NCBI GenBank assembly: GCA_024235635.1 | Contig: JACKMA010000003.1 | Coordinates: 124,001 to 188,000 of the forward strand | Direction: 5' to 3' | DNA from: Zoogloeaceae bacterium | GTDB lineage: Bacteria > Pseudomonadota > Gammaproteobacteria > Burkholderiales > Rhodocyclaceae | Length of the DNA: 64,000 nt | Shown: positions 36,652-44,614 of the stretch, one piece after another | How positions within the stretch are numbered: the stretch's first letter is position 1 | Layout: each line of letters opens with the position of its first letter | Notes under the pieces: generated by a model | Database searches by the model: none | The model's input: only the letters and a program-made list of their open reading frames with translations | What the model was told of the DNA's origin: nothing | Made by a program: the position numbers and the translations under genes

Positions 36652-36776
36652 CTCGACCGATCCGTCCGTGATCCGACCACACGGCCACGATTTTGCCCGT
36701 CTGCCGCCATCCGATCGACGGGCATTTTGCCCGACCTCGGGTCGCGCAACGGCCACGGCACCGGGCTGCGGGCGAA

Positions 36777-36819
36777 TTGTCCTGGGTCAAGGCCGCAAGC
36801 GGCCCTCGACCCCTAAAAT
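36777..36819 (+). promoter_or_regulatory. Dnr/FNR-type class II promoter of norE
   Basis: TTGTC-CTGG-GTCAA (36777-36790) differs from the other boxes at one base. A TAAAAT -10 element lies at 36814-36819, about 30 bases from the box centre, which is class II activator geometry. The predicted start of transcription is 36825 or 36826, within one or two bases of the norE ATG at 36827. Confidence 0.7.
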
Positions 36820-36826
36820 CGCCGGC

Positions 36827-37432
36827 ATGCTCTGCGAGACCGCGAACCGACTCCATCCCACCAGCCCTGCGGCCGTGCCACGCCTGCCCGGCGACCTCGC
36901 GGTGTGGTTTTTCATCCTCGCCGAATTGCTGGTGTTCGCAGTCTTCTTCGTCGCCTATGCGGTGGCCCGCAGCCGCGACACGGCGCTGTTCGACGCCATG
37001 CAGACGGGCCTCGACCGCAACGCCGGCGCGATCAACACGGTCTTTCTGGTCACCGCCAGCTGGTGCGTGGCGCGTGCGGTCGCAGCCGCCGAAGCCCGGC
37101 GCCAGCCGGCGACCACGACGCACTGGCTGGTCGGCGCGATCGCTTGCGGCGCCGGCTTCACACTGGTCAAGTCGGCCGAATATGCCGACAAGTTCGCCGC
37201 CGGCGTGACGCTGTCATCGGACACCTTCCACATGTTCTACCTGTCGCTGACCTTCTTCCATTTCATGCACGTGATCCTCGGCATGGTGGTGCTGGTGGTG
37301 CTCGCCTTCGGCGCTTCGCGTGGCCGTTACGGCCCGGGGCGGATGAACGGCCTCGAGAGCGGCGCCGCGTACTGGCACATGGTCGACCTGGTGTGGCTGG
37401 TGCTGTTTCCCCTGGTCTATGTCCTGCACTGA
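36827..37432 (+). CDS. norE: NorE, cytochrome c oxidase subunit III-like NOR accessory
   Basis: A 201-residue protein with five or six membrane helices and subunit III features: RLPGDLAVWFFILAELLVF near the N-terminus, and SLTFFHFMHVILGMVVLVV plus WHMVDLVWLVLFPLVY at the C-terminus. It is not catalytic; NorE and NorF help NO reductase activity in other denitrifiers. No Shine-Dalgarno sequence precedes the ATG, in line with the predicted near-leaderless transcript. norF follows after three bases. Confidence 0.9.
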   Translation: MLCETANRLHPTSPAAVPRLPGDLAVWFFILAELLVFAVFFVAYAVARSRDTALFDAMQTGLDRNAGAINTVFLVTASWCVARAVAAAEARRQPATTTHWLVGAIACGAGFTLVKSAEYADKFAAGVTLSSDTFHMFYLSLTFFHFMHVILGMVVLVVLAFGASRGRYGPGRMNGLESGAAYWHMVDLVWLVLFPLVYVLH

Positions 37433-37435
37433 ACA

Positions 37436-37693
37436 ATGAACCCGAGCCGACTCGACCTGATCTGGCTGCTGCTGCTCGCCGCCACCACCATCGCCTGGTG
37501 GGCCGCCGACTGGCGCGGGGGTGGCGGCGTCACCATGCTGGTGCTCGGCCTCGCTCTGCTCAAGGGGGCGCTGGTGATTCTCGACTACATGGGTCTACGC
37601 GGCGCCGGCCCGCGCTGGCGGGCGCTGGTGGTGGGCTGGCTGGTTGTGGTGCTGCTGGCGATCGGAACGATCTTCCTGTTCGGCGCCGACTGA
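37436..37693 (+). CDS. norF: NorF, small membrane protein of the NOR cluster
   Basis: An 85-residue protein with three hydrophobic segments, matching the cytochrome oxidase subunit IV-like family that pairs with NorE (LVILDYMGLRGAGPRWRALV is the conserved loop). It begins three bases after the norE stop and ends next to norQ, so it is in the norE-F-Q operon. Confidence 0.85.
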   Translation: MNPSRLDLIWLLLLAATTIAWWAADWRGGGGVTMLVLGLALLKGALVILDYMGLRGAGPRWRALVVGWLVVVLLAIGTIFLFGAD

Positions 37694-37710
37694 TGACGGA
37701 GACTTGCTCG

Positions 37711-38517
37711 ATGAACGCAATCCGCGAACCCGCCGCCATCGCAACGCCCTACTACGAGGCTGCCGGCGACGAAGTGGCCCTGTTCGAACATGCCTGGAAG
37801 ATGCGCCTGCCGCTGCTGATCAAGGGCCCCACCGGGGTCGGCAAGACGCGATTCGTCGCCCACATGGCGGCGCGCCTGGGTCTGCCGCTGTTCACGGTGG
37901 CCTGCCACGACGACCTGACCGCAGCCGACCTGGTCGGCCGCCATCTGATCGGCGACGGCGAGACCCGCTGGTGCGACGGCCCGCTGACCCGGGCGGTGCG
38001 CGCGGGCGGCATCTGCTACCTGGACGAGGTGGTCGAGGCGCGACGCGACACCACCGTGGTGATCCACCCGCTGGCCGACGACCGCCGGCTGCTGCCGATC
38101 GACCGCACCGGCGAGCTGCTCGAGGCGCCGCCCGGCTTCATGCTGGTGATGAGCTACAACCCGGGCTACCAGAACTTCCTGAAGGGGCTGAAGCCCTCTA
38201 CCCGTCAACGCTTCGTCAGCCTGCGCTTCGATTTCCCGTCGGCCGCTCGCGAAGAGGCCATCCTGTGTGGCGAGACCGGCTGCGAACCGATGCTCGCGCG
38301 GCGGCTGGTCTCGATCGCCGGCAGCCTGCGGCGACTGCGGGACGTGGACCTCGAGGAGGTGGCATCGACCCGGCTGCTGGTCTATGCCGCCCGCCTGGTG
38401 GCCAGCGGCATGGCCCCGGTCGCGGCCTGCGAGAGCGCCATCGTCGAGAGCCTGACCGACGACCCCGAGGTCGCCGCAGCACTGGCCGAAGTGGTGCGCG
38501 CGACCTTCGGCCAGTAG
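37711..38517 (+). CDS. norQ: NorQ, MoxR-type AAA+ ATPase for NO reductase assembly
   Basis: A 268-residue CbbQ/NirQ/NorQ family ATPase. Walker A is GPTGVGKT, Walker B CYLDEVVEAR, and sensor 1 VMSYNPGYQN; the FVSLRFDFPS and RLLVYAARLV stretches are typical. It works with NorD, probably inserting the non-heme iron of NorB. Two starts are possible: ATG at 37693 touching the norF stop, or 37711, preceded by GGAGA at better spacing; I prefer the second. Confidence 0.93.
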   Translation: MNAIREPAAIATPYYEAAGDEVALFEHAWKMRLPLLIKGPTGVGKTRFVAHMAARLGLPLFTVACHDDLTAADLVGRHLIGDGETRWCDGPLTRAVRAGGICYLDEVVEARRDTTVVIHPLADDRRLLPIDRTGELLEAPPGFMLVMSYNPGYQNFLKGLKPSTRQRFVSLRFDFPSAAREEAILCGETGCEPMLARRLVSIAGSLRRLRDVDLEEVASTRLLVYAARLVASGMAPVAACESAIVESLTDDPEVAAALAEVVRATFGQ

Positions 38518-38521
38518 CGCG

Positions 38522-38935
38522 ATGACGACGCCAGCACCGACCCGCGCCGAGCCGGCGGACACGCCCGGCTTCGGGCTGGCCGTGGCCGCCGAGGCGATCT
38601 ACCTCGTCAACCTGATGCTGCTGCCCGGCCTCGCCTTCCTGGTGCTGATCGGCCTGTGGCTGCGCCACCGCCACGATGCGCCGCCGCTGGCTCGCTGCCA
38701 TCTCGCCCAGACCGTGGCCGCCAGCCTCTGGGCCGGGGTCCTGCTGGTCGTCGCCAATGGCTTGATCGTGCTGATCGGCGGCTACCAGTCACCCCACACC
38801 TGGGTCGTCGTGGTGCTCTATTTCACCACCTGCCACACCACCCTGATCTGCTTCGGTGCCCTCGGTCTGGCGCGTGCACTGGCCGGGCGCAGCTACGTCT
38901 ATCCGCTGATCGGACGCCCCTGCGATGCCCGCTGA
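38522..38935 (+). CDS. membrane protein of the nor cluster, unknown function
   Basis: A 137-residue protein with three or four hydrophobic segments (about 20-45, 62-84, 92-118). The sequence HLAQTVAASLWAGVLLVVANGL and the cysteine-containing YFTTCHTTLICFG region are not linked to a family I can name. It lies four bases after norQ, and its end overlaps the polyferredoxin start by 11 bases, so it is within the operon. A role in NOR maturation is only inferred from location. Confidence 0.7.
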   Translation: MTTPAPTRAEPADTPGFGLAVAAEAIYLVNLMLLPGLAFLVLIGLWLRHRHDAPPLARCHLAQTVAASLWAGVLLVVANGLIVLIGGYQSPHTWVVVVLYFTTCHTTLICFGALGLARALAGRSYVYPLIGRPCDAR

Positions 38936-39926
38936 GACGCAGCCGCGTGCGGGGAAACCGATCGCCGTCGCTCCGCGCCCGGAGCGGCGCCAGCAGTCAC
39001 GGCGGTGGTTCCAGGCCGGCTTCTTCGTGCTATTCGTGCTGGCGCCGCCGTTCGACCTGCTGCGTTACGACCTTGTGGCCGGCCACGCCTGGTTCCTGGG
39101 CATGGAGTGGCACGTCGGCTTCGACGACTATGCGGCCGGACGCATCGGCCTTGCCGGCATCCTCGGCGCCGTGCTGCTGAAGGTCTTTCTGCCGATTCTC
39201 GGCACCGGTGCAGCGCTGATCTGGACGGCCTGGAAGTGGGGACGACTCTACTGCGGCTGGCTGTGTCCGCACTTCTCGGTGGTCGAGACCATCAACCGCC
39301 TGATGCAGCGCGCCACCGGCAAGCCCAGCGTGTGGGAGCCGCGCACGTTGCCACCGCGCGAACCGGACGGCAGGGCGATCCGCTACGACCGCCGCTGGTG
39401 GCTCTTGACGGTGCCGCTGGCGATCGCCTTCGCATTCACCTGGGCGGTCGTGCTGCTGACCTATCTGCTGCCGCCGGCCGAGGTCTACGGCAATCTGGTC
39501 GCCGGCGAGCCTACCCGCAACCAACTGATCTTCATCACCGCCGGCACGGTCGTGCTGTCGCTCGAATTCCTTTTCGCGAGGCATCTGTTCTGCCGCTTCG
39601 CGTGTGCGGTAGGCCTGTTCCAGAGCCTGGCCTGGATGGGCAACCGGGGCGCCATGGTGGTGGGCTTCGAGCGCGCCCGCGCGGCCGACTGCGCGAACTG
39701 CTATTCGGCCTGTGACCACGCCTGCCCGATGCGGCTGAAGCCACGGAACGTCAAGCAGGCGATGTTCACCTGCACCCAGTGCGCCCAATGCGTGTCGGCC
39801 TGCGAAACCACCCAGCGCGACAATCCGCGCGGTCCGCTGCTTGGCTGGGTGGCCGGCGATGCCGCCCGTCGCAACGAGGCGATACTCGCCGGGCAGCGAC
39901 CCGGCGCTGCCGGGGAGCGGCGATGA
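38925..39926 (+). CDS. CcoG/NapH-like membrane polyferredoxin
   Basis: A 333-residue protein with about five membrane helices and a ferredoxin region. Motifs: LYCGWLCPH, CRFACAVGLFQS, then the iron-sulfur motifs CANCYSACDHACP and CTQCAQCVSAC. It resembles CcoG/RdxA, the copper- or metal-handling oxidoreductase of heme-copper oxidase assembly, and also NapH. Being in the nor operon next to norQ and norD, a role in reducing metal for NorB maturation is inferred. The periplasmic Ig-like C-terminal domain found in CcoG (FixG) is absent, so it is shorter. Confidence 0.8.
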   Translation: MPAETQPRAGKPIAVAPRPERRQQSRRWFQAGFFVLFVLAPPFDLLRYDLVAGHAWFLGMEWHVGFDDYAAGRIGLAGILGAVLLKVFLPILGTGAALIWTAWKWGRLYCGWLCPHFSVVETINRLMQRATGKPSVWEPRTLPPREPDGRAIRYDRRWWLLTVPLAIAFAFTWAVVLLTYLLPPAEVYGNLVAGEPTRNQLIFITAGTVVLSLEFLFARHLFCRFACAVGLFQSLAWMGNRGAMVVGFERARAADCANCYSACDHACPMRLKPRNVKQAMFTCTQCAQCVSACETTQRDNPRGPLLGWVAGDAARRNEAILAGQRPGAAGERR

Positions 39927-40411
39927 GCGGCTGGAACGACCTCGCGATTGCCCGTGCGATCCATGTCGTGGCCGTGGTGCTGTGGATCGGCGGCGTCGCC
40001 TTCGTCACGACGACGCTGCTGCCGGCCTGCCGGGCGACGGCCTCGCCGGCGCAGCGCATCGCCCTGTTCGAAACGCTCGAGCACCGTTTTGCCACCCAGG
40101 CCCGCCTGAGCACGCTGGCCGCCGGCCTGTCGGGCTTCTGGCTGGCCCACCGGCTCGGCGCCTGGGCACGATTCGCCGCCCCCGGCGATTGGTGGTGGAT
40201 GCACCTGATGGTGGCGATCTGGGCCCTGTTCACGCTGATGCTGTTCGTCCTCGAGCCACTCGTGCTGCACCGCTGGTTCGCCGCGCAGGCGCGGCGCGAC
40301 CCGACGCGCACCTTCACGCGGATCGAACGCCTGCACCGCATGCTGCTTGCGCTGTTGCTGGTTGCCGTGGCGGGCGCCGTCGCCGGCAGCCACGGCGGCT
40401 GGCAATTCTGA
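39923..40411 (+). CDS. small integral membrane protein, CopD-like
   Basis: A 162-residue protein with four membrane helices. It opens AIARAIHVVAVVLWIGGVAFV, a pattern of the CopD family and of other heme- or copper-linked membrane proteins, and has histidines at several helix ends (AHRLGAW, LVLHRWF, LHRMLL). Its ATG overlaps the polyferredoxin stop (ATGA), and norD follows 12 bases later. Function in the cluster is unknown; a heme- or copper-related role is inferred. Confidence 0.65.
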   Translation: MSGWNDLAIARAIHVVAVVLWIGGVAFVTTTLLPACRATASPAQRIALFETLEHRFATQARLSTLAAGLSGFWLAHRLGAWARFAAPGDWWWMHLMVAIWALFTLMLFVLEPLVLHRWFAAQARRDPTRTFTRIERLHRMLLALLLVAVAGAVAGSHGGWQF

Positions 40412-40423
40412 GGAGAGAGGGCC

Positions 40424-42253
40424 ATGGAAGAAGTCGTCGGCGGCCTCTGGCACCGCTTCATCACTGCCCGGGCAGATCGCCGCCACCCCGAGGCGGCGGT
40501 CAGGCTGGACGACATCGAGCGTACCGCCGGCACCCTGTTCCGAGCACTCGGCGGCGACGGCGGATTGCGCATCGCCGCCGCGGCGGAGTCCGAGCACGGT
40601 GCGCGCAGAGGCTGGTTGTCGCGTCTCGCCGGCACCGACGAGCGGGTGGCCCATGCCTGCCGCGACGACGAGACCTTGCGCCTGCCGCCGACGCTGGCGC
40701 TGTTCGCCGAACGCTCGCTGAACCGCGACCTCTACCTGTGGCTGATCGCCCTGGCGGCCGGCGCGCCGCCACAAGTCGACGACTGGCTGCAGGCCAACCA
40801 GCAGGCCACGCTGGCCACGCTGGCGCGCTACCCCGGCTTCGCAGCACGCTACCGGCGGCTGGTCGATGCCTGCGTCGGGCTGCGCATTGCGCCGACGGAA
40901 CTCAGCGGCGGCGAGGCCGCGGCCGAGCAGGCCATCCGGCGGGCGCTGAGCGAGCCCGGTTCGGTGGCCGCGCTGCCGCCGGCGCGTCGACCGCCACAGC
41001 CGGTACCGCTGTGGCTGTACCCGAGCCGCACGGTGTTCGACCATCGCTCGCAGCGCGAGCGGGCGGCGGCGCCGGCGAATACCGGCAGGGACACGATCGA
41101 CGCCCGCGGCAAGCGCCGCAGCGCCCGGCGCGAAGACGGCAACGACGGCCGCGACGGTTTCATCCTGCCGTTCCGTGCCGAGAGCCTGCTGTCCTGGGCC
41201 GAATATGTGCGGGTCAACCGCGCGCTCGACGATGACGACAATCCCGACGCCGCAAGGGCGGCCGACGACATGGACGAACTGGCGATCGCCGACGGCGGTG
41301 GCGAGACCGCATCGACGATCCGCTTCGACCTCGACCTGCCGTCGGCCGCGGTGGACGACATTCCGCTCACCGACGGCATCCTGCTGCCCGAATGGGACTG
41401 GAAGCGGCGCACCCTGCGCAAGGACCAGTGCCGCCTGACCGAGTACGAGCCACGCGATGCCGCGCCGTGCCCGCTGCCGGCCGGCCTTGCCCGGGCCGCC
41501 CGCCGCCTGCGCCACCAGTTCGAATTGCTGACGCCGTCGCGACGCTGGTTGAAGGCCCAGCCGGACGGCAGCGAAGCCGATCTCGACGCCTGCGTACGTC
41601 AATGGACCGACCGCGCCGTCGGCCACGCCGACGGCGACGGCGGGCGCTACCTGAAATGCGAACGGCGCGAACGCGACCTCGCCTGCCTGCTACTGGCCGA
41701 TTTGTCGCTGTCCACCGATGCCCACATCAGCGACGAGCTCAAGGTGATCGACGTCATCCGCGACAGCCTGATGCTGCTGGCCGAGGCCCTCGGCGCCACC
41801 GGCGATCGCTTCGCGCTCTACGGTTTCTCGTCGCTGAAGCGCAGCCACGTCCGCATCCAGCGCGTCAAGCGCTTCGACGAGCGCCACGGCGCTGCTGCGC
41901 GCGGTCGCATCAACGCCCTCAAGCCCGGCTACTACACCCGCATGGGCGCGGCGATCCGCCATGCCGCCAACCTGCTCGCGGCGCAACCGACGGCCCTCAG
42001 GCTGCTGCTGATCCTGTCCGACGGCAAGCCCAACGACATGGACCACTACGAGGGCCGCTTCGGCATCGAGGACACCCGCAGCGCCGTGATCGAGGCGCGC
42101 CGCCAGGGCGTGCGGCCGTTCTGCGTGACGATCGACCGCGAGGGCGCGGACTATCTGCCGCACGTCTTCGGTGTCGACGGATTCACGGTGATCCGCAAGC
42201 CCGAGGAGCTGCCGTTGCGACTGCCAATGCTATATGCCGGGCTGGTGGCCTGA
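40424..42253 (+). CDS. norD: NorD, VWA-domain NOR activation protein
   Basis: A 609-residue protein. The N-terminal 200 residues are helical, the middle is acidic (DDDDNPDAARAADDMDEL), and the C-terminal third is a von Willebrand factor A domain with the MIDAS motif DLSLSTD, a following T in KPGYYTRMGAAI and D in LLILSDGKPND. NorD pairs with NorQ to activate NorCB. GGAGAG precedes the ATG. It is the last gene of the norE-F-Q-D run. Confidence 0.93.
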   Translation: MEEVVGGLWHRFITARADRRHPEAAVRLDDIERTAGTLFRALGGDGGLRIAAAAESEHGARRGWLSRLAGTDERVAHACRDDETLRLPPTLALFAERSLNRDLYLWLIALAAGAPPQVDDWLQANQQATLATLARYPGFAARYRRLVDACVGLRIAPTELSGGEAAAEQAIRRALSEPGSVAALPPARRPPQPVPLWLYPSRTVFDHRSQRERAAAPANTGRDTIDARGKRRSARREDGNDGRDGFILPFRAESLLSWAEYVRVNRALDDDDNPDAARAADDMDELAIADGGGETASTIRFDLDLPSAAVDDIPLTDGILLPEWDWKRRTLRKDQCRLTEYEPRDAAPCPLPAGLARAARRLRHQFELLTPSRRWLKAQPDGSEADLDACVRQWTDRAVGHADGDGGRYLKCERRERDLACLLLADLSLSTDAHISDELKVIDVIRDSLMLLAEALGATGDRFALYGFSSLKRSHVRIQRVKRFDERHGAAARGRINALKPGYYTRMGAAIRHAANLLAAQPTALRLLLILSDGKPNDMDHYEGRFGIEDTRSAVIEARRQGVRPFCVTIDREGADYLPHVFGVDGFTVIRKPEELPLRLPMLYAGLVA

Positions 42254-42340
42254 AGTGCCTGCTGCCGGACTCGATGCAGGTCGAAGCGCCGACATCGCGT
42301 TAGCGTCCGGCTGCATTCGTCGCCACAGACCGGCGACGTG

Positions 42341-43084
42341 ATGACACCGCCGCGCCCACGACCGCTGCCGATTGCCGGGATCGCCGCTGCGCTGGCGGAC
42401 GGGCGTCGCACCTTTGCCGCCAGCCGCGGCTTCAGCCTCGCCTTCGGCGCGCTGTTCGCGGCGATCGGCAGTCTGATGATCTGGGGCGCCCAGTGGTTCG
42501 CGCTGGCACCGATGACGCCGGCCCTGATCGGCGGCTTCCTGTTGGTCGGGCCGATCGTGATGGCGGCCCTGATCGGCGCCGCCGAGGACGTCGCGGCGGG
42601 CCGTCGGCCGTCCCTGACGCGCGTGATCGGCTCGATGCGCCGCGCGCCCGCCGGATTGTGGGCGCTGGCGCTGTTCTGCCTGCTGATCTACCTGATCTGG
42701 ATCACCGATGCCGGCACCCTCTACAGCTTCATGATCGGCGAGCCACGCAGCGGCTTCGTGCAGGCGCTGCCAACGGCGGCGGGCAACGAGCACTTCCATC
42801 TGTTCTCGGGACTGATGGGCTTCGCGCTGGCCAATGTCGTCTATGCCGTGACGGTGCATGCGGTACCGCTGATGGTACGGCGGCGCACACCGCTGGCGAC
42901 GGCGGTGGTGGCTAGCGTACGCGCCTGCTTCGCCAGTCCGCTGGTGCACGGCGCGTGGGCGCTGACGCTGGCGGCAGGCATCTTCGTGTCGATGAGCCTG
43001 CCGCCGCTGTTGTGCGTGAGCCTGCCGATACTGGCCTACGCCGGCGACTCGCTGAACCGCCGCTGCTTCGATTCGCCCCCCTGA
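42341..43084 (+). CDS. DUF2189-like integral membrane protein
   Basis: A 247-residue protein with five or six membrane helices and no signal sequence. The block LIGGFLLVGPIVMAALIGAAED and the later FALANVVYAVTVHAVPLM are typical of the DUF2189 family. A GTG lies directly before the ATG. Some denitrifiers have such a protein close to their nor or nos genes; its job is not known. It is separated from norD by about 90 bases. Confidence 0.7.
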   Translation: MTPPRPRPLPIAGIAAALADGRRTFAASRGFSLAFGALFAAIGSLMIWGAQWFALAPMTPALIGGFLLVGPIVMAALIGAAEDVAAGRRPSLTRVIGSMRRAPAGLWALALFCLLIYLIWITDAGTLYSFMIGEPRSGFVQALPTAAGNEHFHLFSGLMGFALANVVYAVTVHAVPLMVRRRTPLATAVVASVRACFASPLVHGAWALTLAAGIFVSMSLPPLLCVSLPILAYAGDSLNRRCFDSPP

Positions 43085-43101
43085 GCGTCCGCCGGCGACG
43101 A

Positions 43102-43536
43102 TCACGCCCAGGTGAATCGGAGGGCGCCGGGCGGACAAGGATCGCAGCCGCCGGCCGCGCCCGGCCGCACGATCAGAATGCACACCGTCCTGCCCTGACG
43201 GTTCACCACCCGCAGGCGGGGAATGTCCGGGCACGGCGGGCAAGGGCTGACACAGATGAAATCGCCGATGGCGATGCCCGCGCAGGCCTTGCCGACGAAT
43301 CCGGCGACGAAGTAGATGCAGGTCGGCGTCGACTGCGCGCAGTCGTCGGCCACCGGGTCGCCGTCGTCGAGTGGCCGCACCGGCAACTCGACCAGTCCAC
43401 CACTTCCGCCGCCACCGCTGCCGTCGCCACCCGAGCCGCCGCGACCGCCGCAGCCACAGGGCTTGCCGGCGCCCTCGAGCACCTCGACACGTTTCACCAG
43501 TTCGCCGATTTCCCGGCCGATTCGATAGGCCTTCAT
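43102..43536 (-). CDS. Cys/Gly-rich protein with N-terminal helix, unknown function
   Basis: A 144-residue protein without a signal peptide. Residues 1-24 are a heptad-like helix (REIGELVKRVEVLEG). A glycine-rich spacer (GCGGRGGSGGDGSGGGG) follows, and then a small domain with ten cysteines, in groups such as CVSPCPPCP and CDPCPPG. GGGAG lies at good spacing before the ATG, so expression looks real. I cannot name a family. It might be a metal-binding protein or a helical-stalk oligomer. It shares direction with, and lies after, the BLUF gene. Confidence 0.6.
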   Translation of the reverse strand: MKAYRIGREIGELVKRVEVLEGAGKPCGCGGRGGSGGDGSGGGGSGGLVELPVRPLDDGDPVADDCAQSTPTCIYFVAGFVGKACAGIAIGDFICVSPCPPCPDIPRLRVVNRQGRTVCILIVRPGAAGGCDPCPPGALRFTWA

Positions 43537-43699
43537 GATCTTTCTCCCGTTCGTGAGTTGCGTGGATCGAGCGTCGGCTGCCGACGGCACGCCGTACTCA
43601 TCAAACGCTACGAACGGGGAGGACCGGCGGATGCAGCTCGATGCGACATGCATCACGCCCGGCGCCCGGTGCGGTGCGCGCCCGGCATCGCGGCCGGAC

Positions 43700-44113
43700 T
43701 CAGGGATTGTTCTGCACGAACAGTCCGATGAAGCGCAGCACACGCTGCTGGCCGGGGGCGAAGCCCCTGAGGCCGAGCTTCTGATCGAGCAGGGCATGGT
43801 AGCCATGGCGCTCGGGCAGGTCGGAGAGGTTCTTGTAGGCCATCGACCAATTGGGGAACAGGCGCTGCGGGGCGTTGCCGGACAGCACCCGGGTAATCTG
43901 ATGGTGGCGCGGATCCGTCGCGATTTTCTCGTAAAGCATCTCGACCACCTCCTGCCGACCTTCGAGCAACTGCAGGAAATTGCCCGACTGGTAGAGCAGG
44001 ATCCCGGTAATGCCGAGCGGTCCGTTGCGCTCGACACATTGGTGCAGCAACTGCTGGACGCTCGACCGCGACATCAGTCCCCGGCACGAACTCACATAAA
44101 CCAGATAGAACAA
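43700..44113 (-). CDS. BLUF-domain blue-light (FAD) sensor
   Basis: A 137-residue protein made up almost only of a BLUF domain. Starting from the TTG at 44113, the photocycle residues are Y6 (LVYVSS), N30 (ERNGPLGITG) and Q48 (NFLQLLEG); spacings of 24 and 18 match those of well-studied BLUF proteins. GGGAGG sits eight bases before that TTG; the first ATG would start after the essential Tyr, so it cannot be the true start. There is no output domain, so it must act through a partner. Stress or anoxia control is not visible. Confidence 0.88.
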   Translation of the reverse strand: MFYLVYVSSCRGLMSRSSVQQLLHQCVERNGPLGITGILLYQSGNFLQLLEGRQEVVEMLYEKIATDPRHHQITRVLSGNAPQRLFPNWSMAYKNLSDLPERHGYHALLDQKLGLRGFAPGQQRVLRFIGLFVQNNP

Positions 44114-44614
44114 GGGCGACACCTCCCGGCGGTGGCCGATCCCGCGATCCGGCTGACCGCAACCTCGCGACCGATCCGCTCGCTCGCGCAGACGGCGGAA
44201 CGGCATGGCCGTGCATCGAACCGATCCAAGGCGGATCGGACCGGGCGGTCTACGATGATACGAAGCCCCCGCCGGCAACAGCGGTGCGCGACGACCGGCT
44301 CGGCCCCCGGTCGAGCGGCGGCCGCCCGGTGACCGCAGTCGCCCGTTCGCCGCACAGGCCGCGGCGGGTAGACGCGGATCTGCGCGCGACCACCCGAGGT
44401 GGCATTTTCGCTCACGCAGATTGATGGATTTCAGCCTAGAAGCGGGTGGATCCTTCTCCTAAAGTTCCGGCACGCGACGACTCAGCGCAGCCGGCCGGAG
44501 AGGACGGCAGGCGACCGCGAGTCGGCATCCGAAGCTCGCTCGGCAAGAGCGCTGCCGAATCAATCGATCGACGGCGACACCGGCCGGGCCGCAACCGAGA
44601 TCAGAGAGAGAACC
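44114..44614. other. gene-free stretch between BLUF gene and thiolase
   Basis: About 500 bases between divergent genes with no credible coding sequence. A mildly AT-richer pocket around 44400-44470 (with GATTGATGG and CCTAAAGTTC) is the likely place for promoters. I see no Dnr-type box and no terminator. Confidence 0.55.
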
